A stretch of 64,000 nt of DNA from Hungatella sp. (GCA_009712635.1 WASS01000022.1:1-64000), one strand, 5' to 3'. Positions 35,119-43,799 are shown, numbered from the stretch's first letter. Numbers and translations: made by a program. The notes: a model not told the origin generated them from the sequence alone.

Positions 35119-36030
35119 CTAAGATTCTAACAAAAGTTCTTTTTGTTCTTTTAAATATTCAAACAATATATTGGATTTGTCTACTAGTTGGGGATTGATA
35201 CAGTTAGAGGATAATTTGGTAAAACCAATATTTGTTTTAACCGAATCTCTGATCCTGTAATATGTAAGTTTTGGAAACATCTGAAGATTTGCAAGCTGTC
35301 TGGGTAAAATAGCACAGCCGCCTTTTTGAGACAAAAAAGATAGAAGCATCATATGTCGGGGGAATGTCCCAGCAATACTGCCTGTGTATCCAATATCATA
35401 AAGTTGTTTCTTTGTCAGCCGGTAAATATCAGACTCTTTGGCAATGGTGTAGATATTATCAAATTTAAAGCCCTTTAAATCAATCTCACTGCCTTGTTCA
35501 AATGGAAATACGTTCTTACTGCAAATCATCACCATCTCATCTAAGACCAGAGAAACCGTATCATATTCTGTGTCATTCATTAAATCCGTACGGCAGATAG
35601 CAGCATCAATCTCCTGCTGAGAAAGCATCTTAAGCAGACTTGCCTGATCAGCCTCCACTATTTGGATAGAATAATTACCAAATTTCTCCTGAAAGTTAAG
35701 AAGCAGCTGCATAATCCCGCTTTCCGCAAGGCAGGGAATCGTTCCTACGGTCAACTCTGTAACATAGCAGGAGGAACCAAACTTTTCCAGTTTCGTTCTT
35801 AAGTCCTGGGTACACTTGCGGATGTTTAGTGCATATTCCAGGTAAACATTGCCTGCCTCTGTCAGTTCTGCCTTTGTATTACTTCTTATAAACAGTACAA
35901 TTCCCAGCTCATTTTCAATTGCTTTAATATGTTTTGATAAAGCAGACTGGGAAATATAAATGCTTTCGGCAGCGGTAGAAAAATTTTTGTACTTTGCCAA
36001 TGCTAAGAAATCATCAATCCATTTTGTCAT
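35119..36030 (-). CDS. LysR-family regulator of the aromatic-acid decarboxylase operon (TanR-like)
   Basis: A 303-aa LysR-type transcription factor with an N-terminal winged helix-turn-helix (about 1-60, including NFSTAAESIYISQSALSKHIKAIE) and a C-terminal ligand-binding domain of the periplasmic-binding-protein fold. The ATG at 36030 is preferred over TTG at 36036 because AGGGGG is then about ten bases upstream. It is divergent from the UbiD-type decarboxylase gene across a 412-bp gap that contains a classic T-N11-A palindrome. By analogy with the LysR regulator TanR of Lactobacillus plantarum gallate metabolism it should activate the operon when an aromatic acid is present; the ligand is not proven. 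Confidence 0.9.
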   Translation of the reverse strand: MTKWIDDFLALAKYKNFSTAAESIYISQSALSKHIKAIENELGIVLFIRSNTKAELTEAGNVYLEYALNIRKCTQDLRTKLEKFGSSCYVTELTVGTIPCLAESGIMQLLLNFQEKFGNYSIQIVEADQASLLKMLSQQEIDAAICRTDLMNDTEYDTVSLVLDEMVMICSKNVFPFEQGSEIDLKGFKFDNIYTIAKESDIYRLTKKQLYDIGYTGSIAGTFPRHMMLLSFLSQKGGCAILPRQLANLQMFPKLTYYRIRDSVKTNIGFTKLSSNCINPQLVDKSNILFEYLKEQKELLLES

Positions 36031-36304
36031 AATCAAATAGCCCCCTTAAGTTACTGATAAATCGTAAAAATCTAAACTCAGATGTACGTTTTGTCATTAA
36101 CACTATTATAATACAGAATGATGAGAAGGAAAATATGTTTATACTATTTTATCATGACATTTTAGAATACTTTTAAATATTAAAAAAACATAAAGTTAAC
36201 TATCATTTCAATGGTAAAGTGCAATAAAATGCGCATTTATAAATCGTTTATTTTGGGTTTACTATTTGCGGTGAATCATAATTGAAAAATTTAAAGATTA
36301 TTTG
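36031..36304. other. AT-rich part of the LysR-decarboxylase intergenic region
   Basis: No gene is visible here. The stretch should hold the promoter of the LysR gene on the minus strand; I see no clear consensus. Short inverted motifs occur (for example AAAATGCGCATTT at 36227-36239, a perfect palindrome apart from its central base), which could be further regulator contacts. Confidence 0.4.
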
Positions 36305-36319
36305 ATTCCATTATGGAAT
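36305..36319. promoter_or_regulatory. LysR-type operator (T-N11-A palindrome)
   Basis: A perfect palindrome ATTCCA-TTA-TGGAAT whose inner bases give the LysR motif T-N11-A (T36306, A36318). Its centre is about 64 bp upstream of the predicted transcription start near 36376, exactly where LysR regulators place their recognition site. Confidence 0.68.
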
Positions 36320-36340
36320 AGTTGCGCGAATTTAATCGAA

Positions 36341-36369
36341 TTGCCACGAAAATTGTAATTGATTATAAT
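36341..36369 (+). promoter_or_regulatory. promoter of the decarboxylase operon
   Basis: TTGCCA (36341-36346), a 17-bp spacer and perfect TATAAT (36364-36369), about 75 bp before the first start codon. Confidence 0.75.
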
Positions 36370-36442
36370 TTAACTATGTTGGAAAAATAATCCAGCTGGG
36401 TACCGTATCAGCATCATTTAAAGAAAATCAGGAGGAAAATTT

Positions 36443-37882
36443 ATGGCAAAAGTTTATCAGGATTTGCGCAGTTTCCTTTCCACTCTGGAAGAAAACGGTC
36501 AGTTAGTACGAATTAAGGAGGAGGTTAATCCAGAACCGGATATTGCGGCAGCAGGCAGAGCAGCTGCAAACATAGAAAGTGGACCGGCGGTTTTATTTGA
36601 AAAGGTAAAAGGATATCCTTACAGCGTAGTTACAAATGTTCATGGTTCGTGGGCCAATCATGCTCTGATGCTTGGTATGGATAAAACAGCAACAACAAAA
36701 GAGCAGTTCCATGAGATTAACCGCAGATGGGACCGATTCCCGGTTAAGCCTGAAATTCTAAAGCGAGAAGAAGCACCCTGTAAAGAAAACACCATTGACA
36801 AAGCGGAGGATATCAACCTGTTTGAACTCCTTCCATTATACAGAATCAATGATCAGGATGGCGGTTTCTTCCTTTCTAAAGCGTCCATTATTACGGCAGA
36901 CCCCAATGAGCCAGATAATTTTGACAAGCTAAATGTTGGTACATATCGCATTCAGGTTAAGGGAAAGAATCGTGTAGGAATTCAGGCACTGGCATTTCAT
37001 GACATTGCAATCCAGTTGGAAGCTGCTGAGAGAAAGAATGAAAAGGTGCCGATCTGTATTACAGTTGGAAACAGCCCGCTGGTAACCTATATGGCATCTA
37101 CGCCTGTTATGTATACTCAAAATGAGTATGAATTTGTAGGTGCGCTTCAGGATGGGGTTCCCACACAGATTGTTCAGTCCGATCTTTACAAAAACCTGTA
37201 TGTTCCAGCCGGTTCAGAGGTTGTTTTAGAAGGCTATATTGAGCCAAGGGTACGTGAGGTAGAAGGCCCGTTTGGAGAATTTCCAGGCTCCTACTCAGGT
37301 TCCAGACGCCAGTGTGTGATTACAATAACTCATGTAACCCATAGAACAAATCCTATTTTTGAGAACCTTTATCTGGGTATTCCGTGGACTGAAATTGATT
37401 ATCTTATGGCTTTAAATACATCAGTTCCTCTTTACCAGCAGATCAAACGGGACTTTCCTGAGGTACAGGCGGTTAATGCCATGTATACTCATGGAATCGG
37501 ATGTATTATTTCCACAAAGGTACGTTTCGGCGGTTTTGGTAAAGAAGTGGCATTCCGCCTTCTTTCCACTCCTCATGGCGGTTCGTACAGTAAGATCATT
37601 ATTATTGTAGATGAATTTGTTGATCCATTTAACCTCCCTCAGGTTATGTGGGCACTGACTACCCGTGTGAGACCGGATAAGGACGTTGTGGTAATTCCAA
37701 ACTGTCCGGGTATGCCTCTTGATCCATCCTCATATCCTGCCGGAATGCATTCCAAACTGATTATTGATGCGACAACACCAAAGGATCCGGAACCTAATCC
37801 AAGAGAGGTTGAACTTTTAGAGCCGCCGGCTGGCTATGAAAAGTATGAAGCTTTGATTCGTAAACTGATGTCTGAGATGTAA
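36443..37882 (+). CDS. UbiD-family prenyl-FMN-dependent aromatic-acid decarboxylase, catalytic subunit C
   Basis: A 479-aa enzyme of the UbiD family, closest by eye to the non-oxidative hydroxyarylic acid decarboxylases (BsdC, ShdC, LpdC), which remove CO2 from 4-hydroxybenzoate, vanillate, protocatechuate or gallate using prenylated FMN. The catalytic Glu-Arg-Glu region is visible: R169 in NVGTYRIQ and the EGPFGEFPG segment (274-282). GGAGG lies nine bases before the ATG. First gene of an operon with the small subunit, a permease, UbiX, an LpdD-like protein and an isopentenyl-diphosphate isomerase. The substrate is not decided by sequence; gallate or another hydroxybenzoate is the best guess from the neighbours. 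Confidence 0.93.
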   Translation: MAKVYQDLRSFLSTLEENGQLVRIKEEVNPEPDIAAAGRAAANIESGPAVLFEKVKGYPYSVVTNVHGSWANHALMLGMDKTATTKEQFHEINRRWDRFPVKPEILKREEAPCKENTIDKAEDINLFELLPLYRINDQDGGFFLSKASIITADPNEPDNFDKLNVGTYRIQVKGKNRVGIQALAFHDIAIQLEAAERKNEKVPICITVGNSPLVTYMASTPVMYTQNEYEFVGALQDGVPTQIVQSDLYKNLYVPAGSEVVLEGYIEPRVREVEGPFGEFPGSYSGSRRQCVITITHVTHRTNPIFENLYLGIPWTEIDYLMALNTSVPLYQQIKRDFPEVQAVNAMYTHGIGCIISTKVRFGGFGKEVAFRLLSTPHGGSYSKIIIIVDEFVDPFNLPQVMWALTTRVRPDKDVVVIPNCPGMPLDPSSYPAGMHSKLIIDATTPKDPEPNPREVELLEPPAGYEKYEALIRKLMSEM

Positions 37883-37909
37883 GCACTATAACGAAAGGAG
37901 ATTGAAACT

Positions 37910-38116
37910 ATGAAATGTCCACGCTGCGACGGAAATAAAATTGAAGTGATTGCAACCTCTCCTGTTGGAAATGTCTGGGAAGTTTATGAATGTATGGATT
38001 GCTTTTATTCCTGGAGGTCTACTGAGACGCCCCATATTCATGATAAATTTAAACTGAAAAAAGAACAGATTGATACGTTACAGGTAATACCCCCCATTCC
38101 GCCCCTCGATAAATAA
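37910..38116 (+). CDS. small zinc-ribbon subunit D of hydroxyarylic acid decarboxylase (BsdD/ShdD-like)
   Basis: A 68-aa protein with a four-Cys zinc ribbon: C3, C6, C28 and C31 (CPRC and CMDC). The central segment SPVGNVWEVYEC and the following YSWRSTE match the D subunits encoded with BsdB and BsdC in Bacillus and ShdB and ShdC in Sedimentibacter. D subunits are needed for full activity in some of these enzymes, but their exact role is unclear. AAAGGAG precedes the ATG, 27 bp after the decarboxylase gene. Confidence 0.9.
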   Translation: MKCPRCDGNKIEVIATSPVGNVWEVYECMDCFYSWRSTETPHIHDKFKLKKEQIDTLQVIPPIPPLDK

Positions 38117-38132
38117 TTTACATAACTCCTGA

Positions 38133-38195
38133 CTCTTAAGGCTTTCCCCCAAGCCTTAAGAGATCCTAAAAAAGATTAGCTTATTAATTCTAATC
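38133..38195 (+). other. two tandem RNA hairpins inside the decarboxylase operon
   Basis: A perfect 12-bp stem CTCTTAAGGCTT (38133-38144) / AAGCCTTAAGAG (38151-38162) with a TCCCCC loop, then a second stem GATTAG (38174-38179) / CTAATC (38190-38195). Neither is followed by a T run, so they look like mRNA processing or stability elements rather than terminators. They separate the two decarboxylase subunits from the permease. Confidence 0.6.
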
Positions 38196-38213
38196 ACGAA
38201 AGGAGAAGCTGCA

Positions 38214-39596
38214 GTGACATTCACTAAACAGAAATTGGGCTTTTTAATCGGTATTATTATTTTTGTTCTTGTCCTACTTCTTCCGCTTGACGGCCTGTCC
38301 AGAGAAGGACAGATCTGTCTTGGATTAACACTAATGACCGTAGTCTGGTGGGCTGCACAGGTTGCCCAGTCAGGTTACGTGGGGGGATTCTATCTGGTCT
38401 CCGTATGTCTTTTAAAGCTTGCTGATACGAAAGTGGTATTTGCAGGCTGGACAACTTCAACCCTGTGGCTGGTTATCGGTGCTTACATGATTGCGGCAGC
38501 AGTTAAAAAGTCAGGATTAGGGGAACGGATCTCTTATGCCTATATCCTGAAATTTGTAAGATCATGGAAGAGCATTATTATCGGCATTTTTGTATTGACT
38601 TTTATTTTATCCTTATTTATTCCTCACCCATGGCCCCGGGCATTCTTAATCATGTCGGTTATGTCCGTAGTGATTAAGGCTGCAAATATGCCAAAGGAGG
38701 ATGCGGTTAAGGTGGGATTTACGGTGTTTGCAGCGTCGGTTCCGGTTTCACTTATTTTCCTGACTGGAGATTCTGTTATTAACCCGCTGGTAGTGACTTA
38801 CTGTACAACAGAAAGCATTAATTTTGTACGCTGGTTTCAGATTATGGGACCTCCGGCTCTGTTTTTAAGCATTACTACCCTGATCTTAATCCTGATTTTG
38901 TTTCAGCCATCGAAAGCAGTTGAAGTTAATTTCGATGAGGTGCGTACCGCTCAGTCTGCTCTTGGTAAAATGACCGAAAAAGAGAAGAGGACTCTGATCT
39001 GGATTATGATAGCAATTGGCCTCTGGCTTACCAACGGCATAACCGGTCTTGATGTAGGCTGGGTTACACTGGCGGTAGCCATGTGCATGGCTCTGCCTGT
39101 AATCGGTAATGTTTTAACGGTAAAAGAGTGGAGCGATGTTCCGGTTCATGTTCTGGTATTTTTAACTTCTGCCATTGCAATTGGAAAGGTTGGAGCAGTA
39201 ACCGGTATGAATGAATGGCTCGCAGCCACTCTGCTTCCCAAAACCATGCCGGGAAACATACTGGTACTGGCCATTATGATTGCAGCGATTGCGATTCTGA
39301 TTCATATGTTTATGGGTTCTGTGATTGCAGTTATGGGAGTTGCCATTCCGGCGATCTTGGTCTGTACCAATGCACTGGGAATTAATGAGCTGGCAGTAAT
39401 TTTTGTTATTTATCTGGCTATTTCAGGCCATTATATTCTTCCGTTCCATCACCTTAATATTCTGGTGGGGCAGGGAGAGGAAAACGGAATGTATACACAG
39501 AAGGAAACCATTAAGATGGGGGTTCCGCTGCTTATTCCGATTTTCCTGACAGTTGGTTTTGCCGTAGCATGGTTTGCAGTTCTTGGCATTGTATAA
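38214..39596 (+). CDS. SLC13/DASS-family anion permease (probable aromatic-acid transporter)
   Basis: A 460-aa membrane protein with about eleven to twelve helices. GTG start, supported by AAGGAG eight bases upstream. It has the paired-repeat layout of the divalent anion:sodium symporter family, with motifs such as STLWLVIGAYMIAAAVKKSGLGERI (split around 82-106) in the first half and VLVFLTSAIAIGKVGAVTGMN (about 311-331) in the second. Lying between decarboxylase genes, it probably imports the aromatic acid, much as GacP is thought to do for gallate in L. plantarum. The coupling ion and substrate are inferred. Confidence 0.86.
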   Translation: MTFTKQKLGFLIGIIIFVLVLLLPLDGLSREGQICLGLTLMTVVWWAAQVAQSGYVGGFYLVSVCLLKLADTKVVFAGWTTSTLWLVIGAYMIAAAVKKSGLGERISYAYILKFVRSWKSIIIGIFVLTFILSLFIPHPWPRAFLIMSVMSVVIKAANMPKEDAVKVGFTVFAASVPVSLIFLTGDSVINPLVVTYCTTESINFVRWFQIMGPPALFLSITTLILILILFQPSKAVEVNFDEVRTAQSALGKMTEKEKRTLIWIMIAIGLWLTNGITGLDVGWVTLAVAMCMALPVIGNVLTVKEWSDVPVHVLVFLTSAIAIGKVGAVTGMNEWLAATLLPKTMPGNILVLAIMIAAIAILIHMFMGSVIAVMGVAIPAILVCTNALGINELAVIFVIYLAISGHYILPFHHLNILVGQGEENGMYTQKETIKMGVPLLIPIFLTVGFAVAWFAVLGIV

Positions 39597-39618
39597 CTGT
39601 TAAAAGAGAGGTGTTTAA

Positions 39619-40182
39619 ATGAGAATTATTGTAGGAGTATCAGGAGCAACCGGCGTTGTCATGAGTCTTTATCTGCTGAAAGCGCTGAAAATTTTTAAGG
39701 ACTGTGAGGTCCATCTGGTGGTATCGGATTGTGCCAGAAAAACCTGGGAGTTAGAAACCGATTATCCCTTTGAGAAGCTGGTTGAACAGGCAGATTATTA
39801 TTATGATGTACATAACCTGGCTGCAGCAATATCAAGCGGCTCTTATCAGACAGACGGAATGATTATACTGCCCTGCAGTATGAAGACCCTGTCAGGAGTT
39901 GTAAATGGTTTTACCGATAATCTCCTGATCCGTGCAGCCGACGTCTGCATGAAAGAAAACCGGAAGGTAATTCTGTGTACAAGAGAAATGCCTCTTGGTA
40001 AGGTTCATCTTCGCAACATGATGGCAGCAGCAGATTTAGGCTGTACCATAATTCCTCCAATGCTTACTTTTTATAATGGTCCCAATTCCCTGGATGATCA
40101 GATTAACCATGTGGTTGGAAAGATCCTGATGCAGTTTGGACTGGATTATAAAAATTTTATCCCATGGCGCGGTGCAGTTTAA
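39619..40182 (+). CDS. UbiX-family flavin prenyltransferase (subunit B)
   Basis: A 187-aa flavoprotein that joins a dimethylallyl group to FMN to form prenylated FMN, the cofactor of UbiD enzymes. FMN-binding loop GVSGATGVV (6-14), the Ser-containing LPCSMKTLSG (about 89-98), REMPLG (about 122-127) and the C-terminal LDDQINHVVGKIL are all family hallmarks. GAGAGG lies eight bases before the ATG. It corresponds to BsdB, ShdB and LpdB. Its substrate, dimethylallyl monophosphate or diphosphate, can be made from the product of the isomerase gene at the end of this operon. Confidence 0.94.
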   Translation: MRIIVGVSGATGVVMSLYLLKALKIFKDCEVHLVVSDCARKTWELETDYPFEKLVEQADYYYDVHNLAAAISSGSYQTDGMIILPCSMKTLSGVVNGFTDNLLIRAADVCMKENRKVILCTREMPLGKVHLRNMMAAADLGCTIIPPMLTFYNGPNSLDDQINHVVGKILMQFGLDYKNFIPWRGAV

Positions 40183-40216
40183 CTATGGAAAAGAAGCTGT
40201 AAAAGGGAGAGATATT

Positions 40217-40597
40217 ATGATAAACAAAATTTACGGAGCCGGAAAGTATGCGGTAAGTATGAGCGTCCATATAACAACAGGAAACGGACTTGCAGTTTTT
40301 ATAAGCGGTGGTGAAAGACCACATCTAGGAGGAGTGGCATTGGCATCCCCCAGTGCAGAGATTGATGGACAGCAACTTTCCAGCTGCGACCTTTGGACCC
40401 TGACAGTACCGGGGCATAAGGACGCACAGCTGGCACAAAAAATCGCGAAGAAGCTTTGCACTGCTCTGGGAGAGCCGGTATCTGTAAGTCTTGGGGTTCA
40501 TGTTGAACATGCCACAATGGATGAGATTAAACTTCTGTGTGATAATGTGGAAGCTGCAGCAGATTTATTTTTGAAAGAGTATCTTGAAAAGAACTGA
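40217..40597 (+). CDS. LpdD-like prenylated-flavin chaperone
   Basis: A 126-aa protein matching the LpdD family first seen with the gallate decarboxylase LpdC of L. plantarum. The start at 40217 follows AGGGAGA. Recognisable parts are YGAGKYAVS near the N-terminus, FISGGERPHLGGVALA (about 35-50) and a C-terminal GVHVEHATMDEI. The family is thought to help load or mature prenylated FMN into the decarboxylase. It sits between the UbiX-type gene and the isomerase gene, so cofactor synthesis and delivery are encoded side by side. The family call is from recall of the motif pattern. Confidence 0.78.
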   Translation: MINKIYGAGKYAVSMSVHITTGNGLAVFISGGERPHLGGVALASPSAEIDGQQLSSCDLWTLTVPGHKDAQLAQKIAKKLCTALGEPVSVSLGVHVEHATMDEIKLLCDNVEAAADLFLKEYLEKN

Positions 40598-40608
40598 TTG
40601 GAGTAATT

Positions 40609-41133
40609 ATGGACCATTTGATTTGTGTTGACATACTGGATCGGGAAATAGGGAAAGCGACCAAAGAAGAGTGTCATAAAAAAGGATTGCTTCACAGGGC
40701 TTTTTCAGTATTTTTGTATCACGAGGGGAAATTGCTGCTTCAGCGGCGTGCATTGGAAAAATACCATTCCGGAGGTTTGTGGACCAATGCATGCTGCTCT
40801 CACCCCCGATATCAGGAATCTTTAGAGGAAGCAGTTAAAAGGCGTCTTTATCAGGAACTTGGAATCGTATTAAACTGTGAAGAGGCAGGTTCTTTTATTT
40901 ATTATCATAAGTTTCATAATGAAATGTTTGAGTATGAATACGACCATGTGTTTATTGGTCAGTATGATGGAGAAATCAGTCCGGATCCGGAAGAAATTAT
41001 GGATCTGAAATGGATGGAAATAGCTGATTTGTCTGAAAGCATGCTGCATAATCCGGAACAGTATACGGTGTGGTTTTTAACTGCAGCACCTATGGTTATT
41101 AAAAAACTGATGAGCGGAAAAGTACCAGGGTAA
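40609..41133 (+). CDS. idi: isopentenyl-diphosphate delta-isomerase, type I
   Basis: A 174-aa Nudix-fold isomerase that turns isopentenyl diphosphate into dimethylallyl diphosphate. Type I motifs are clear: HRAFSVFLY (about 30-38), LLLQRRALEKYHSGGLWTN (split), the hallmark TNACCSHP with catalytic Cys (about 62-69), the Nudix-like EEAVKRRLYQELG (about 76-88) and EYEYDHVF with the acidic metal ligands (about 107-114). It starts 11 bp after the LpdD-like gene with GGAG upstream, so it is in the decarboxylase operon. Most Firmicutes have no isomerase or a type II one. The likely job is to supply the dimethylallyl donor for prenylated FMN. Confidence 0.93.
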   Translation: MDHLICVDILDREIGKATKEECHKKGLLHRAFSVFLYHEGKLLLQRRALEKYHSGGLWTNACCSHPRYQESLEEAVKRRLYQELGIVLNCEEAGSFIYYHKFHNEMFEYEYDHVFIGQYDGEISPDPEEIMDLKWMEIADLSESMLHNPEQYTVWFLTAAPMVIKKLMSGKVPG

Positions 41134-41147
41134 TGACCTGGATTTTT
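41125..41147 (+). terminator. weak terminator at the end of idi
   Basis: CCAGG (41125-41129) pairs with CCTGG (41137-41141) around a 7-nt loop that includes the idi stop codon, followed by ATTTTT. The 5-bp stem is short, so read-through into the chemoreceptor gene is possible. Confidence 0.45.
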
Positions 41148-41201
41148 CGCTGTTCAGAGATAGATTGGCTTTAAAATAAATACATAATGGGAGGTACACT
41201 T

Positions 41202-43016
41202 ATGAGTGACAAGAAAGGGTTTAAGGTTTGGATTACAAATTTAACGGTTAAATGGAAATTATCAATTGGGTTTGGTATATTATTTTTAATATTATTAATT
41301 TCGCTGGGTACTTCAGCAAGCAGTATATCCAAAATTGGAAACCAGGTAGAATTATATTCAAAATTCACCTACCCTCTCACCTCTAACAACCTAGAAGCCC
41401 AGAGGGATGCTGTGTCAGTACAGAGATTTTTACTAATGGCACTTCTTGAAAAAGAATCAGGGAAAGATTATCAGGCCTCCCTTGACATGTCCAGTAAAAG
41501 CGCACAAAATTTTATGGAGGTTTTTGATAAATTTGCTAAAAACCAGAGAAGTGCAGCAAATGATAAAAACATAGCAGATGTAAATCAGCATGTACAGGAG
41601 GCGGAAGTAGCTCGTAATAAAATTCTTGACCTGCTAAACGATCCATCTAAAAAAGATGCATCAGCAGCCTATACCATTTTCCAGGAAGAATTTTTACCAC
41701 CCTTTAATCAGATTACAGATATCATGGAACAGATGAATGTGGTTGGAGCACAAAAAGCGGATGTACAGAAACAGACAGCAAAAAGCGTTATAGCAGAGTC
41801 ATGGGTAATACTTATGGTGGTACTGGTGGCATCTGTTTTAGCTACCCTTTCTATTATAATTGTACTGACACGGGCGATTCTAAAACCTGTTAAAGAAATA
41901 GAAGAAGTGTATAAAGACATGGCGGAAGGAAATCTTCGTTCAGAAATTCACTATGAGAGCCGCGATGAACTGGGACGTATGGCGGAAAGCATTCGTTCTA
42001 CCAATGCAAGACTCATTACTTATATTGAAGATATTATTTCAAAACTCACAATGCTTTCTCAGGGTAACATGAGTTTTACCGTTGATCTGGATTATGTTGG
42101 TGATTACTCTGCAATCAAACAGTCTTTACTCACCACAATTTCCTCATTAAATGCAACGATGCAGGTGATCCATTCAGCTGCCGAGCAGGTAAACTCAGGA
42201 GCAGGACAGGTCTCTGATGCTTCTCAGGCATTAGCATCAGGAGCAACCGAGCAGGCGGCAACCATTGAAGAGCTGACTGCTTCCATTCACAGCGTAACAG
42301 AAAAAGCGGAAAAGAATACAGTATCTGTTCGTAATGCGACAGAGTCGGTGTTCCAGGCTGGTCAGGGAGTAGGAGAAAGTAATAACCGGATGAAACTCCT
42401 GAATGAAGCAATGAAAGAAATCAGCCATTCTTCAGAAGAAATATCTAAGGTCACCAAGATAGTGGAAGACATCGCTTTCCAGACAAACATTCTGGCATTA
42501 AATGCAGCAGTAGAAGCAGCAAGAGCCGGTGAGGCAGGCAAGGGTTTTGCTGTAGTTGCGGATGAAGTGAGAAATCTGGCCGCAAAATCAGCAGAAGCAG
42601 CCAAACAGACAGCAGATCTGGTACAGAAATCTACGGATAAAGTAGCGGAAGGTGAGCGGATGGCAAACGAAAGCTTAAGGCTTTTAGATGATGTAGCTGA
42701 AAAATCTGCAATGGTAGAAAAAGCAATTAAACAGATCGAGTCCGATACCCAGGATCAGGCAAATTCCATTGTAGAGATTAACCAGGGGCTTTCCCAGGTT
42801 TCCGCTGTTGTACAGACCAACGCTGCAACTGCAGAAGAAAGCTCTGCTTCCAGTGAGGAACTGGCTGCACAGGCACAGATACTTCGTGAACAGATTTCCA
42901 AATTTAAGCTATCTGCTTTAACTGGTACCGCAGGCATAGAGTCTTTTTCTGTAAAGAGTGTAAAACCGGAATTGAGCCAACCTGAAGTTTTTGATCCTGC
43001 GTCCGGAAAATATTGA
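41202..43016 (+). CDS. methyl-accepting chemotaxis protein with four-helix-bundle sensor
   Basis: A 604-aa chemoreceptor. The start at 41202 follows GGGAGG. A membrane helix (about 17-37) leads to an extracellular helical sensor (about 38-198, 4HB_MCP type), a second helix (about 201-225), a HAMP domain and a long cytoplasmic signalling hairpin with the conserved tip [22 protein letters not shown] (split around 421-442). It should control flagellar motion through CheA and CheW encoded elsewhere. It lies 68 bp after idi on the same strand, so it may sense the aromatic acid degraded by that operon; four-helix-bundle receptors for aromatic acids are known in other bacteria. Ligand unproven. Confidence 0.93.
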   Translation: MSDKKGFKVWITNLTVKWKLSIGFGILFLILLISLGTSASSISKIGNQVELYSKFTYPLTSNNLEAQRDAVSVQRFLLMALLEKESGKDYQASLDMSSKSAQNFMEVFDKFAKNQRSAANDKNIADVNQHVQEAEVARNKILDLLNDPSKKDASAAYTIFQEEFLPPFNQITDIMEQMNVVGAQKADVQKQTAKSVIAESWVILMVVLVASVLATLSIIIVLTRAILKPVKEIEEVYKDMAEGNLRSEIHYESRDELGRMAESIRSTNARLITYIEDIISKLTMLSQGNMSFTVDLDYVGDYSAIKQSLLTTISSLNATMQVIHSAAEQVNSGAGQVSDASQALASGATEQAATIEELTASIHSVTEKAEKNTVSVRNATESVFQAGQGVGESNNRMKLLNEAMKEISHSSEEISKVTKIVEDIAFQTNILALNAAVEAARAGEAGKGFAVVADEVRNLAAKSAEAAKQTADLVQKSTDKVAEGERMANESLRLLDDVAEKSAMVEKAIKQIESDTQDQANSIVEINQGLSQVSAVVQTNAATAEESSASSEELAAQAQILREQISKFKLSALTGTAGIESFSVKSVKPELSQPEVFDPASGKY

Positions 43017-43100
43017 AATTAATTACACAATTGCTCCATTTTCCGTTATAATAATACGGTAGCCGGTGAAATAATGGGTAAAACATAAAGGAGGACTGCT

Positions 43101-43799
43101 ATGTTAGGGATTATCGGAGCAATGGATGTGGAAGTTGCAGAAATAAAAGAATCCATGAAGGATGTTACGGTTGAAACCATAGCGGCAATGGATTTTTATA
43201 AAGGAACATTAAAAGGACTGGAAGCAGTTGTAGTCCGGTGTGGGATAGGAAAGGTCAATGCGGCCGTCTGCACACAGATTCTGGCGGATCATTACCATGT
43301 GACTGCAGTCATTAATACAGGAATTGCCGGTTCTTTAAAGAATGAGATCAATATTGGAGATGTCGTGCTTTCCACCGATGTTGTACATCATGATATGGAC
43401 GCAACTGGCTTTGGTTATCCGGCAGGACAGATCCCACAGATGAAGGAATTTTCATTTCATGCAGATGAAAAACTCCGCAATCTGGCTGAGAATTGCTGCA
43501 AAGAGGTGAATCCTGAAGTTGGAATTTTTAAAGGAAGAGTGGTTTCAGGGGATCAGTTCGTCTCTGACAGGGTTAAAAAGACCTGGATTTCTGATACATT
43601 TCAGGGATTTTGTACAGAGATGGAGGGGGCTGCCATTGCACAGACCGCACACTTAAACCACATACCATTTCTCATTATCAGAGCCATCTCAGATAAGGCG
43701 GATGACAGCGCAAATATGGACTATAGCGAGTTTGAACAAAAGGCTGTGAAGGCTTCTGTGAACCTTATTTTAGCTATGGCAGAAAAATATTCAGATTAA
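43101..43799 (+). CDS. mtnN: 5'-methylthioadenosine/S-adenosylhomocysteine nucleosidase
   Basis: A 232-aa purine-nucleoside-phosphorylase-fold enzyme that splits adenine from MTA and SAH, recycling by-products of methylation and polyamine synthesis. Motifs: MLGIIGAMDVEV at the start, VINTGIAGSL (about 72-81), SGDQFV (about 150-155), FCTEMEGAAIAQTA (about 172-185) with the catalytic Glu, and IRAISDKAD (about 194-202) with the catalytic Asp. AAGGAGG precedes the ATG. Normal length. Confidence 0.95.
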   Translation: MLGIIGAMDVEVAEIKESMKDVTVETIAAMDFYKGTLKGLEAVVVRCGIGKVNAAVCTQILADHYHVTAVINTGIAGSLKNEINIGDVVLSTDVVHHDMDATGFGYPAGQIPQMKEFSFHADEKLRNLAENCCKEVNPEVGIFKGRVVSGDQFVSDRVKKTWISDTFQGFCTEMEGAAIAQTAHLNHIPFLIIRAISDKADDSANMDYSEFEQKAVKASVNLILAMAEKYSD

